Shown here in pieces: positions 17,772 through 26,698 of a stretch of 64,000 nucleotides of DNA (its first letter is position 1; every line of letters begins with the position of its first letter). The DNA comes from Pseudomonas caricapapayae (GTDB lineage Bacteria; Pseudomonadota; Gammaproteobacteria; Pseudomonadales; Pseudomonadaceae). The notes beneath the pieces are model-generated. The model was not told the DNA's origin, ran no database searches, and worked only from the letters and a program-made list of their open reading frames with translations. Both the position numbers and the translations under genes were made by a program. The DNA lies in contig NZ_LJPW01000172.1 of NCBI RefSeq assembly GCF_001400735.1, forward strand, positions 1 through 64,000, read 5' to 3'.

Positions 17772-18866
17772 TTGTCTATTTCTATTTTTTCCAAAACCTT
17801 GCTGGCGGCTGCCGGGCTGATGCTGACGATCAGTGCTCAGGCTGAATCCACCGTGCATATTTATAACTGGTCCGATTACATCGGCAAGACCACCCTGGCG
17901 GACTTTGAAGCGGCCACCGGCATCAAGCCGATGTACGACGTGTTCGACTCCAATGAAACCCTGGAAGCCAAGCTGCTGGCCGGGCGCACGGGCTACGACG
18001 TGGTGGTGCCGTCCAATCATTTCCTCGGCAAGCAGATCAAGGCCGGCGCTTTCCAGAAACTCGACAAGTCGTTACTGCCCAACTACAAGAATCTCGACCC
18101 GGCGCTGCTCAAGCGTCTGGAGAAGAACGACCCTGGCAACCAGTACGCAGTGCCGTATCTGTGGGGCACCAACGGCATCGGTTACAACGTCGACAAGGTC
18201 AAGGCCGTGTTGGGCGTCGACAAGATCGACTCCTGGGCAGTGTTGTTCGAGCCTGAAAACATCAAGAAGCTGTCCAGTTGCGGCGTAGCGTTTCTCGACT
18301 CTGCCGATGAAATGTTGCCGGCAGTGCTCAACTACATGGGGCTGGACCCCAACAGCACCAAGGAAGCCGATTACAAGAAGGCCGAAGCCAAGCTCATGGC
18401 GATTCGTCCTTACGTGACCTATTTCCATTCTTCCAAATACATTACCGACCTGGCCAATGGCGACATCTGTGTTGCGGCCGGTTTTTCGGGTGACGTGTTC
18501 CAGGCCAGGTCCCGTGCGGAAGAAGCAGGCAAGGGCGTGAAGCTTGCCTACAGCATCCCGAAAGAGGGCGGCAACCTGTGGTTCGACATGCTGGCGATCC
18601 CGGCGGACTCGAAGAACGTCAAGGCCGCCAGCGCTTTCATCAACTACATGCTTGACCCGAAGGTCATCGCCAAGGTCAGCGATGAAGTCGGCTACGCCAA
18701 CCCCAATCCCGCCTCCGGCGAGTTCATGGACCAGAGCATCCGTACCGATGAAGCGGTTTATCCGCCTCAGGAAGTGCTGGACCGCCTGTTCGTGAACAGC
18801 GAGTTGCCACCCAAGGTGCAACGTCTGATGACCCGCAGCTGGACCAAGGTCAAGTCGGGCAAATAA
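17772..18866 (+). CDS. spuE: Spermidine-binding periplasmic protein SpuE
   Basis: PotF/PotD-like polyamine-binding protein of 364 residues, paralogue of SpuD. It seems to start with TTG: AAAAGGA lies eight bases before TTG 17772, while the first in-frame ATG (17820) falls inside the signal peptide and would destroy it. The signal peptide ends at SAQA (residue 24) and the mature part begins ESTVHIYNWSDYIG. Key polyamine-site blocks match SpuD (NWSDY, SNETLEAKLL, PYLWGTNGI, MTRSWTKVKSGK). In P. aeruginosa, SpuE binds spermidine and influences type III secretion; a similar importance in a plant pathogen is inferred only. Confidence 0.9.
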   Translation: MSISIFSKTLLAAAGLMLTISAQAESTVHIYNWSDYIGKTTLADFEAATGIKPMYDVFDSNETLEAKLLAGRTGYDVVVPSNHFLGKQIKAGAFQKLDKSLLPNYKNLDPALLKRLEKNDPGNQYAVPYLWGTNGIGYNVDKVKAVLGVDKIDSWAVLFEPENIKKLSSCGVAFLDSADEMLPAVLNYMGLDPNSTKEADYKKAEAKLMAIRPYVTYFHSSKYITDLANGDICVAAGFSGDVFQARSRAEEAGKGVKLAYSIPKEGGNLWFDMLAIPADSKNVKAASAFINYMLDPKVIAKVSDEVGYANPNPASGEFMDQSIRTDEAVYPPQEVLDRLFVNSELPPKVQRLMTRSWTKVKSGK

Positions 18867-18876
18867 AAATCCAGCT

Positions 18877-18895
18877 CCCGGCCGTATTGGCCGGG
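18877..18895 (+). other. Intercistronic hairpin after spuE
   Basis: Perfect stem CCCGGCC / GGCCGGG with a GTATT loop, no T-run. It probably protects the 3' end of spuE (and spuD) mRNA, or partly attenuates spuFGH, giving more binding protein than transporter. Confidence 0.6.
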
Positions 18896-18921
18896 TTGCC
18901 TACCTGTTGGGAGTTTCACCC

Positions 18922-20064
18922 ATGGCAGTTGCCTCCGGCGCCTACAAGAAAGCCCTCGAAGGCGGTCAGCAACCCAAAGAGGTGCTGGTCAAGATTGATC
19001 GGGTCACGAAAAAGTTCGACGAGACGATTGCGGTGGACGACGTGTCCCTGCAGATCAACAAAGGCGAGATATTCGCCCTGCTTGGCGGCTCCGGTTCCGG
19101 TAAATCGACACTGCTGCGCATGCTGGCCGGGTTCGAACGGCCTACCGAGGGCCGCATCTACCTCGACGGTGTCGACATTACCGACATGCCGCCGTACGAA
19201 CGTCCGATCAACATGATGTTCCAGTCCTACGCCCTGTTCCCGCACATGACCGTGGCGGACAACATCGCCTTCGGCCTGAAACAGGACAAGCTGGCCAAGC
19301 CGGAAATTGACGCCCGCGTGGCGGAAATGCTCAAGCTGGTGCAGATGACTCAGTACGCCAAACGCAAGCCGCATCAACTCTCGGGTGGTCAGCGTCAGCG
19401 TGTGGCCCTGGCCCGTTCGCTGGCCAAAAAGCCCAAGCTGTTGCTGCTCGACGAGCCGATGGGGGCGCTGGACAAGAAGCTGCGTTCGCAGATGCAGCTG
19501 GAACTGGTGGAGATCATCGAGCGCGTTGGCGTGACCTGCGTGATGGTGACCCACGATCAGGAAGAGGCCATGACCATGGCCGAGCGCATCGCGATCATGC
19601 ACCTGGGCTGGATCGCGCAGATCGGCAGCCCGATCGACATCTACGAGACCCCGACCAGCCGTCTGGTCTGCGAATTCATCGGCAGCGTCAACCTGTTCGA
19701 AGGCGATGTGATCGAAGACATGGAAGCTCACGCGCTGATCCGCAGCCCCGAGCTGGAGCGCAATATCTACGTCGGCCACGGCGTCAGTACGTCGGTGGAA
19801 GACAAGCACATCACCTACGCGCTGCGCCCGGAGAAACTGCTGATCACCACCGAGCAGCCGGGCTTCGAATACAACTGGTCGCGTGGCAAGGTCCACGACA
19901 TCGCCTATCTGGGCGGTCACTCGGTGTTCTACGTCGAGCTGCCGGGCGGCAAGCTGGTCCAGTCTTTCGTCGCCAACGCCGAGCGTCAGGGCGCACGGCC
20001 TACCTGGGGCGATGAAGTCTACGTCTGGTGGGAAGACGACAGCGGCGTGGTACTGCGCTCATGA
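18922..20064 (+). CDS. spuF: Polyamine ABC transporter ATP-binding protein SpuF
   Basis: PotG/PotA-type ABC ATPase, 380 residues. Walker A is GGSGSGKST at residues 55-63, the signature LSGGQRQR at 153-160, Walker B LLLLDEP near 173, a switch histidine in MVTHDQEEAM, and a C-terminal TOBE domain (about residues 295-375). The ATG at 18922 follows GGGAG at eight bases; an in-frame TTG five codons upstream is not needed. The stop overlaps the spuG start by four bases (ATGA). Confidence 0.94.
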   Translation: MAVASGAYKKALEGGQQPKEVLVKIDRVTKKFDETIAVDDVSLQINKGEIFALLGGSGSGKSTLLRMLAGFERPTEGRIYLDGVDITDMPPYERPINMMFQSYALFPHMTVADNIAFGLKQDKLAKPEIDARVAEMLKLVQMTQYAKRKPHQLSGGQRQRVALARSLAKKPKLLLLDEPMGALDKKLRSQMQLELVEIIERVGVTCVMVTHDQEEAMTMAERIAIMHLGWIAQIGSPIDIYETPTSRLVCEFIGSVNLFEGDVIEDMEAHALIRSPELERNIYVGHGVSTSVEDKHITYALRPEKLLITTEQPGFEYNWSRGKVHDIAYLGGHSVFYVELPGGKLVQSFVANAERQGARPTWGDEVYVWWEDDSGVVLRS

Positions 20065-20981
20065 AAATCCGCAAGATCAAGCGCGCGTTCGAGCGCATAA
20101 AGCCCAACGGGCGGCAGATGGTCATCGGCGTGCCGTTCCTCTGGCTGTTCCTGTTCTTTGCCTTGCCGTTTTTGATCGTGCTCAAGATCAGCTTCGCCGA
20201 AGCCGACGTCGCGATCCCGCCGTACACAGAGATTTTCAGTTACGCCGACGAAAAGCTGCAAATGGTCCTCAACTTCGCCAACTACACCTTGCTCAGTGGC
20301 GATGACCTGTACGTTTCGGCCTATCTGGGTTCGCTGAAAATGGCCTTTATCAGCACGCTGCTGTGCCTGCTGATCGGCTATCCGATGGCCTATGCCATCG
20401 CCAGCGCCCGTAAAGACCTGCAAACCGTGCTGTTGCTGCTGATCATGATGCCGACCTGGACCGCAATCCTGATCCGCGTCTACGCCTGGATGGGCATTCT
20501 CAGCAACAACGGACTGCTCAATGCCTTCCTGATGTGGCTGGGCCTGATCGACGCGCCGTTGCAGATCCTCAACACCAACCTGGCGGTGTACATCGGCGTA
20601 GTCTATTCCTACCTGCCATTCATGATCCTGCCGCTGTACGCCAACCTCGTGAAGCACGACACCAGCCTGCTGGAAGCAGCGTCCGACCTGGGTTCCAGCA
20701 CGTTCAACAGCTTCTGGAAAATCACCGTGCCGTTGTCCAAGAACGGCGTTATCGCCGGCTGCATGCTGGTGTTCATTCCCGTGGTGGGCGAGTTCGTGAT
20801 CCCAGAGCTGCTGGGTGGTCCGGAAACCCTGATGATCGGTCGCGTGTTGTGGCAGGAATTCTTCAACAACCGTGACTGGCCGGTGGCTTCGGCGCTGGCG
20901 GTCATCATGCTGCTGGTGCTGATCGTGCCCATTATCCTGTTCAACCGCAGTCAGGCTAAAGAACTGGAGGGCAAGGCATGA
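20061..20981 (+). CDS. spuG: Polyamine ABC transporter permease SpuG
   Basis: PotH/PotB-type inner-membrane permease, 306 residues, with six hydrophobic segments and a large periplasmic loop after the first (about residues 55-95). The EAA loop reads LLEAASDLGSSTFNSFWKI. The start at 20061 overlaps the spuF stop; a longer in-frame start at 20028 lies inside spuF. The stop overlaps spuH by four bases. Confidence 0.94.
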   Translation: MKIRKIKRAFERIKPNGRQMVIGVPFLWLFLFFALPFLIVLKISFAEADVAIPPYTEIFSYADEKLQMVLNFANYTLLSGDDLYVSAYLGSLKMAFISTLLCLLIGYPMAYAIASARKDLQTVLLLLIMMPTWTAILIRVYAWMGILSNNGLLNAFLMWLGLIDAPLQILNTNLAVYIGVVYSYLPFMILPLYANLVKHDTSLLEAASDLGSSTFNSFWKITVPLSKNGVIAGCMLVFIPVVGEFVIPELLGGPETLMIGRVLWQEFFNNRDWPVASALAVIMLLVLIVPIILFNRSQAKELEGKA

Positions 20982-21859
20982 ACCGCTTTCGATTCTCGAA
21001 CCTGATGCTGGTCCTGGGTTTGCTGTTCATTTATGCGCCGATGGTGATTCTGGTCATCTACTCGTTCAACGCCTCGCAACTGGTGACGGTCTGGGGCGGC
21101 TGGTCGGTGAAATGGTACGTCGGCCTGCTGGACAACTCGCAACTGATGGGCTCGGTGATGCGCTCGCTGGAAATTGCCTGCTACACCGCCGTTGCGGCGG
21201 TGGCGCTGGGCACCATGGCTGCGTTTGTGCTGACCCGCATCAGCCGCTTCAAGGGCCGCACGTTCTTCGGCGGGCTGGTGACTGCGCCGCTGGTGATGCC
21301 GGAAGTGATCACCGGCCTGTCGCTGTTGCTGCTGTTCGTGGCCATGGCGCAGTTGATCGGCTGGCCGCAGGAGCGCGGCATCATGACCATCTGGATCGCG
21401 CACACAACGTTCTGCGCCGCCTACGTGGCGGTGGTGGTGTCGGCGCGGCTGCGTGAGCTGGACCTGTCGATCGAGGAGGCGGCCATGGATCTGGGTGCGC
21501 GTCCGTGGAAGGTGTTCTTTCTGATCACCATCCCGATGATCGCGCCATCGCTGGCGGCCGGGGGCATGATGTCGTTTGCGTTGTCGCTGGACGACCTGGT
21601 ACTCGCCAGCTTCGTCTCCGGGCCGGGTTCGACGACCTTGCCGATGGAAGTGTTCTCGGCCGTGCGTCTGGGTGTGAAGCCTGAGATCAACGCGGTTGCC
21701 AGCCTGATCCTGCTGGCCGTGTCACTGGCGACCTTCCTGGTCTGGTTCTTCACCCGCCGCGCCGAAAACAACCGCAAACGTGCTATCCAGCAAGCCATTG
21801 ATGAAAGCGCAGCAGATGCCTGGAAGCAACCAGACCCGAGGCGTGCTCCGACGGCCTGA
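20978..21859 (+). CDS. spuH: Polyamine ABC transporter permease SpuH
   Basis: PotI/PotC-type permease, 293 residues, partner of SpuG. It has six hydrophobic segments and an EAA loop (SIEEAAMDLGARPWKVFFLI). The C-terminus carries a polar tail of about 30 residues (NNRKRAIQQAIDESAADAW). Last gene of spuBCDEFGH; coupled to spuG by an ATGA overlap. No clear terminator follows, only a diverged repeat. Confidence 0.94.
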   Translation: MNRFRFSNLMLVLGLLFIYAPMVILVIYSFNASQLVTVWGGWSVKWYVGLLDNSQLMGSVMRSLEIACYTAVAAVALGTMAAFVLTRISRFKGRTFFGGLVTAPLVMPEVITGLSLLLLFVAMAQLIGWPQERGIMTIWIAHTTFCAAYVAVVVSARLRELDLSIEEAAMDLGARPWKVFFLITIPMIAPSLAAGGMMSFALSLDDLVLASFVSGPGSTTLPMEVFSAVRLGVKPEINAVASLILLAVSLATFLVWFFTRRAENNRKRAIQQAIDESAADAWKQPDPRRAPTA

Positions 21860-21872
21860 CAGCTGCGGCACG

Positions 21873-21983
21873 GCAGGACGCAGAGCGCCCGGGACTGCAT
21901 GCCTGCGCAGAGCACGGGAACGATGACCTCGCTGGATTTGAGATCAGGTTATCGTTTCACGCTCCAGCGTGGGAACGCAGTTC
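21873..21983. repeat. Diverged copy of the ~124-bp repeat after spuH
   Basis: Degenerate unit with GGACGCAGAGCGCCCGGG at one end and TTTCACGCTCCAGCGTGGGA at the other, lying between the convergent spuH and hacB genes. No gene is seen in the 189-base gap. Confidence 0.75.
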
Positions 21984-22048
21984 TGGATTGCTCCGCGCCC
22001 GATCCTGATCTTGCGGCGCGGCGCCTTGGCACGATATTCACCTAACTG

Positions 22049-24436
22049 CTACGCGCCCGGCACCAGCCGCAAAACCCCTTCCGTATGCTCCGCCACGTCC
22101 TTCTCGCTGAAGCGCTGCGGTACGTATTCGCCGCTCACAAACGCCTTGGCCTGATCCGAATAATGCTTGTCGAACGGCACGCCACTTTGCCCTACCGGGT
22201 TGATCCCCAGGCTATGGGCCGGATCGGCGAAGTCGATGAGGCGGCGGGTCGAGGGACCGTAGCCGACCGGCCATGGGGCAGGGCGGATGCTGGATGACAG
22301 GTTATTCGGTACTTCATGCGTGCCCGGTGCGGCATAGGGGCCAACGTTGAAAATCATGTCCAGCGGCTTCTGTGAACCCATCGGGTGGCCCTGCGTGAGA
22401 GTGTGAGTCTTGCCCCACACCCATTCATCCGGGTTGTTGCCGTACAACGACTTCAAGTGCGACACACTGGCCCGCCACGCTACCTTGACAGTATTGGCGC
22501 GACTTTCTTCGTGAGGGGAATTGCGATTGTTCCACCACGGCGAATCGGCATCGGCTGCCAGGCGCGGCAGGGCGGCGTCCAGTACGCGGGTCGACAGCAG
22601 TGTTTCAAACATCGTGTCGCCCAGTTCGTCGTGGAAGGTCTCTTCGGTCAGGTCGAACAGGAACTGGTTGAACAGCGTGGCCCCCACCGAATCCACAGGG
22701 TAATCGCCTTTCCAGCTGGCCATGCGCTCCACAAGGGCGAGTTCGTCCGGGTCACTGACGACGCCGCGCAGCACCGGGATCAAGGGGGTGAGAATGCTCG
22801 GTGCATAGTCGGTCTGCGTACCCAACTGGAGCGCTTTGCTGGCTGCCAGGTCCCACTTGACCGTAGAGTTGCTCAGTTGCCGGTTCAGCTCCTGACCGCG
22901 CTCGGCCGGGTTGTAGTAACCGGGAATCTGCATGCCGGTCGGCGACAGGGGCTGGAAGTTGGCTGACACGATGTAGCCACGCGCCGGGTTTTCTTCGTGC
23001 GGGTTGGCGCTGAACGGGTAGAAACCGAGTTTATCGGCCTGCGCCGTGCTGCCATCCAGAATGAAGCCGGGGTTGACGCCTTCCGGGCGGATCGGCAATT
23101 GCGCCGCTGCCCACCAGCCGATGTCACCCTTGGCATTGGCCCAGACGATATTGAGACCCGGCGACTGGATTTTCTCGGCGGCGTTGCGCATCTTCTCCAG
23201 CGTATCGGCACGGTTGGCCTCGTAGAAACCATCCAGTACCGGGTTGGCCGACACCAGAAAGGACCACCACATGGCAATCGGCGTCTGGCCCGCGTTCTTG
23301 CCCATCACATTATTGACGATCGGGCCGTGCGGCGACTCCAGCAGCGTCAGAACGACTGGCGATTGACCCTTGACTGCAATCTGTTGCTCGGTGCGGGTCA
23401 TATTGACCCATTGGCCGTGATACCAGACCTGATCGGGATTATCAGGATTGGTCTTCTCGGCGATCAGGTCCACGTCATCGTTCTGGAACATGGTCAGGCT
23501 CCAGCCGAAATCCATGTTGTGCCCCAGAAACGCAAACGGATTGAGCCCCGGAAAATGTCCGTACAGCTCAAAGCCCGGCGCAGACAGCTGCGCTTCGTAC
23601 CACACAGAGGGCACCGAGAAGCGGATATGCGGGTCGCCTGCCAGTATCGGTTTGCCGCTTTGCGTGCGGCTGCCGGAAATCGCCCAGGCGTTACTGCCCT
23701 CGAACTGCGGCAGACCCGCGTCTTCCAGCGCTGTGTGGCTCAACCGGGCCAACTGCGCCAGGCCTTTCCAGTCGGCGCTGGCCAACGCCGGCCTGGCACC
23801 CAGAACGCCGTCCGGATGCCAGTCCAGGTCAAACACTTTCAAATAGTTCGGACCCAGCTGATCGCGCACATACGTCAGCAGTGGTTCGGTTCTGAACGCT
23901 GCCGCGAAGCTGTACGCCAGATAGCCACCGATGCTGACCGTGTCTTCGGTCGTAAAGCGTCGCTTGGGGATGCCCAGTGCGTCGAATTCCATCGGCCTCG
24001 CATGAGTGTCCTGATACTGATTGACGCCGTCGATGTAGGCTTCCAGTGCTTTCCAGGTGGGCGTGTTCTTGTCCTGACGTGCGACATAAGCGTCGGCATG
24101 CTGGCGAATGCGCAGGGTACGAAACAGTTTGTCGGTCTCGACCAGGTTCGGTCCAAGTATCTCCGCCAGTTCGCCGCGCGCCAGACGCCGCAGCATTTCC
24201 ATCTGGAACAGCCGGTCCTGGGCATGGGCATAACCCAGCGCACGGTAAAGATCGGCTTCGTTTTCGGCCCGGATGTGCGGCACGCCACGTTCGTCATACC
24301 GCAGAGTAACGGGGGCCTGGAGACGACTCATGGCAATTTCGCCATCACGCACCGGTTGTTTGCTATTGATGTACCAGCCTGCGCCACCTGCAAGGACGGC
24401 GATGACAATAGCGAGAATGACGAGGCTGCGTTTCAT
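22049..24436 (-). CDS. hacB: Acyl-homoserine-lactone acylase HacB (penicillin-acylase family)
   Basis: Ntn-hydrolase precursor of 795 residues that is exported and self-cleaves into alpha and beta subunits. An N-terminal hydrophobic segment (residues 4-22) acts as signal or anchor. The maturation site and catalytic nucleophile are in QFEG-SNAWAISG: Ser248 would become the beta-chain N-terminus. The alpha chain carries YDERGVPHIRAENEADLYRALG, typical of penicillin/AHL acylases. A gene in the same place downstream of spuH is hacB (PA0305) of P. aeruginosa, and HacB of P. syringae B728a cleaves acyl-homoserine lactones. The exact substrates of this copy are inferred; other N-acyl compounds are possible. 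Confidence 0.87.
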   Translation of the reverse strand: MKRSLVILAIVIAVLAGGAGWYINSKQPVRDGEIAMSRLQAPVTLRYDERGVPHIRAENEADLYRALGYAHAQDRLFQMEMLRRLARGELAEILGPNLVETDKLFRTLRIRQHADAYVARQDKNTPTWKALEAYIDGVNQYQDTHARPMEFDALGIPKRRFTTEDTVSIGGYLAYSFAAAFRTEPLLTYVRDQLGPNYLKVFDLDWHPDGVLGARPALASADWKGLAQLARLSHTALEDAGLPQFEGSNAWAISGSRTQSGKPILAGDPHIRFSVPSVWYEAQLSAPGFELYGHFPGLNPFAFLGHNMDFGWSLTMFQNDDVDLIAEKTNPDNPDQVWYHGQWVNMTRTEQQIAVKGQSPVVLTLLESPHGPIVNNVMGKNAGQTPIAMWWSFLVSANPVLDGFYEANRADTLEKMRNAAEKIQSPGLNIVWANAKGDIGWWAAAQLPIRPEGVNPGFILDGSTAQADKLGFYPFSANPHEENPARGYIVSANFQPLSPTGMQIPGYYNPAERGQELNRQLSNSTVKWDLAASKALQLGTQTDYAPSILTPLIPVLRGVVSDPDELALVERMASWKGDYPVDSVGATLFNQFLFDLTEETFHDELGDTMFETLLSTRVLDAALPRLAADADSPWWNNRNSPHEESRANTVKVAWRASVSHLKSLYGNNPDEWVWGKTHTLTQGHPMGSQKPLDMIFNVGPYAAPGTHEVPNNLSSSIRPAPWPVGYGPSTRRLIDFADPAHSLGINPVGQSGVPFDKHYSDQAKAFVSGEYVPQRFSEKDVAEHTEGVLRLVPGA

Positions 24437-24714
24437 CCGGTTTCTCTGTGAATGGCGTGAGGCATGGGTGAGTACTATGGTGAACTACATGGCAGCAGAC
24501 TGACTGCCGGCCTGGCTGGATACAGCGCGAAAGCCTACCGCGATCAAGTGCAAAGCAGGCATTAAGATAGCGCTCGCTATCGTACAGACCGATGGCGATA
24601 CGCCGATTCATGACTCAAACACGTGATTGCAGCGGCGCAGCTTGCCATGCCGGAGCATACAGAAGAATATCGTTACACAATTTTACTCACCGCCTGCCGG
24701 AATCTGGAAGCCAC

Positions 24715-25656
24715 ATGTCCGCCACGTTTGACCCCGATAAACTACGCGCCAGCCTGCTGCCGCTGAATGTCATCGACCCGCTTTCCATGGACGGACTGGC
24801 CTATCAGCGTTTCTACGGGCTGGCCGGGCTGGGCGGTGAAAAAGTCATACGCAGCTGGCTGGGGCGGCTTGATGTCGCGGGTTACGAGGTTGTCGGGCAA
24901 GTGTGGATGCCTGACAGTCCGGTCGCCACGCTGTTTTTGTTTCACGGTTTCTATGACCACATGGGGCTGTACCGTCATGTGATCGAGTGGGCGCTGAATC
25001 ACGGGTTTGCCGTGATCGCCTGCGATTTGCCGGGGCACGGACTGTCCAGTGGCAGCCGGGCCTGTATCAATGACTTCTCTGAATACCAGCTCGTGCTGCA
25101 ACGCCTGCTGCTTGAGGCCGAAGTCCTGGGGCTGCCGCATCCCTGGCACCTTTGCGGGCAAAGCATGGGTGGCGCCATCGTGACCGATCACCTGCTGCAT
25201 CAGGGGCATGACACGCCAGCGCAAGGTGAGGTGATCCTCCTGGCGCCTCTGGTCAGGCCAAGGGCCTGGGGCTGGTCGCGGTTGAGTTATCAACTGCTGA
25301 AACCGTTCGTCAACGGCATTGCCCGGCGCTTCACGGAGAATTCCAATGCGCCCGCGTTCCTGCCTTTTCTATTGGCGGACCCTTTGCAGCCACGCCGCCT
25401 GCCCACTGCCTGGGTCGGCGCGCTGTCGAAATGGATCGTGCGTATCGAAAGCGCACCACGCAGCCTGCGCAGCCCGCTGATCATTCAGGGCGAGGCGGAC
25501 ATGACGGTGGACTGGTCTCACAACCTTGCGGTGCTGAACGGCAAGTTCAGCCAGCCGCAGATTCTGATGCTCGGCCATGCCCGGCATCATCTGGCCAACG
25601 AATCGCCGGAATTACGGGCAAGGTATTTTGACTTTCTGGAAGGGCGGCTTCGTTAG
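24715..25656 (+). CDS. Alpha/beta hydrolase (monoglyceride-lipase-like)
   Basis: Serine hydrolase of 313 residues with the Hydrolase_4/lysophospholipase fold. The oxyanion motif is LFHGFYDHMG (about residues 75-84), the nucleophile Ser150 in CGQSMGGAI, and the catalytic His likely in GHARHHLANE near the C-terminus; the acid is probably the Asp in QGEADMTVD. No signal peptide, so cytoplasmic. The ATG at 24715 agrees with GGAAG upstream and with family length; an in-frame extension to 24592 is rejected. It is divergent from hacB. The substrate is unknown. Confidence 0.87.
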   Translation: MSATFDPDKLRASLLPLNVIDPLSMDGLAYQRFYGLAGLGGEKVIRSWLGRLDVAGYEVVGQVWMPDSPVATLFLFHGFYDHMGLYRHVIEWALNHGFAVIACDLPGHGLSSGSRACINDFSEYQLVLQRLLLEAEVLGLPHPWHLCGQSMGGAIVTDHLLHQGHDTPAQGEVILLAPLVRPRAWGWSRLSYQLLKPFVNGIARRFTENSNAPAFLPFLLADPLQPRRLPTAWVGALSKWIVRIESAPRSLRSPLIIQGEADMTVDWSHNLAVLNGKFSQPQILMLGHARHHLANESPELRARYFDFLEGRLR

Positions 25657-25757
25657 ACTCTTGCAGCCTTGCCGGCCTGCCCCAGAGAACTCCAGAACAG
25701 CCAGGCTAAAAAAGCCATTGCGGTAGCGGTAGCGAGTAGGGCCAGAGAGTCCTTCAT
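25653..25757 (-). CDS. Possible 34-residue single-span membrane protein
   Basis: Short frame beginning MKDSLALLATATAM and reading through one hydrophobic helix (FLAWLFWSSLG) to a basic tail KAARV. Its stop overlaps the stop region of the convergent hydrolase by three bases. A weak GGA lies ten bases upstream of its ATG. It has the look of the tiny membrane proteins that pseudomonads carry beside this DUF2059 gene, but it is too short to be certain. Confidence 0.4.
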   Translation of the reverse strand: MKDSLALLATATAMAFLAWLFWSSLGQAGKAARV

Positions 25758-25807
25758 ACGGTTGTTTCCGTTCAATTGGCCCGAGGCGCTTGAGAAATCG
25801 GGCGGTT

Positions 25808-26566
25808 TTACTGGCCGGGATTCAAACTCGACGCACTTTGCCCGACCGCCAGTCCGGCGCGAATCGCGGCCAGTGCGGCTTGATAATAGGCTTTGCCTTC
25901 GGGCGACTCGGCGAAGGTCGAGAACTCTTCGAGTTCCGGATCGGAGAGGTCGCGATAGACATACAGCAGCGTGTTATTGAGATCAGCGCTGATCTGCGCC
26001 ATCAGGCGTTCGCGCTGGCCTTCGAGCATGCCCTGCGCCTGACCGCCGCCCAACAGACCGGGAATCATCTGGCTCAGACTGTCGGCGGCAACGCCGGCGA
26101 TAGCCAGGCTGACTTCCGCCCCCGCCTGCCTGGCAGGCAGCGCTTGGGCGAGGTGGCCGATCAGCAACTGACGCGTTGCATCCGCTTCGATATGCGGCAG
26201 ACCCTGCGCATGCTTGGCCAACTGGTCGGCGCGGGTAGCAGTCAGTTCTGCATTGACGATCTTGCGGCCCAGTGGCGATTGAAAGAATTGCAGCGCCGGG
26301 CTCGGATCCTTGAGGCCTTCGCGCAAGCGCTTTGATGCGCGCTGGTCCATGGCCTGGGGGGCGAAGCGCTGATTGCTGTTATTGACCAGCGCCTGATAAA
26401 CAGCGGGCGGCAGGTTGTTGCTGTAGCGCTGCTGGGCGGCCTTGAGAGCATCGTTGAAATGCGCGCGCTGTTCCGGCCAGCCTGCAGCTTTATACAACTG
26501 ATCGTAGCTGTCTGCCCAGGCAGGTGAGGTGCAGAACATCAACAGCAAAACAAACAAACGACGCAT
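25808..26566 (-). CDS. DUF2059-family exported protein
   Basis: Protein of 252 residues with a signal peptide (cleavage after AWA, about residue 18). A helical DUF2059-like region near residues 75-125 (LREGLKDPSPALQFFQSPLGRKI) is followed by a long helical part ending LSDPELEEFSTFAESPEGKAYYQA, which is a second copy of the same type of element. Likely periplasmic. The function of DUF2059 proteins is not known. It is convergent with the hydrolase and divergent from the oxygenase gene. Confidence 0.82.
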   Translation of the reverse strand: MRRLFVLLLMFCTSPAWADSYDQLYKAAGWPEQRAHFNDALKAAQQRYSNNLPPAVYQALVNNSNQRFAPQAMDQRASKRLREGLKDPSPALQFFQSPLGRKIVNAELTATRADQLAKHAQGLPHIEADATRQLLIGHLAQALPARQAGAEVSLAIAGVAADSLSQMIPGLLGGGQAQGMLEGQRERLMAQISADLNNTLLYVYRDLSDPELEEFSTFAESPEGKAYYQAALAAIRAGLAVGQSASSLNPGQ

Positions 26567-26698
26567 TGGGGACTCCTGTCGGCAGGCCGCTATTCTCCGG
26601 GTGTTGGCGGGGATTTGTCGAGTTATGAGTGCCTTTGGCGAATGAAATCTCCCGCGTGTGATGCGGCATGTATACGCCTCTGTCGGATTTCATGGCTT

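Noticed and set aside
22997..24451. 484-codon plus frame opposite hacB
   Set aside because: Shadow frame of the acylase gene, no recognisable product.
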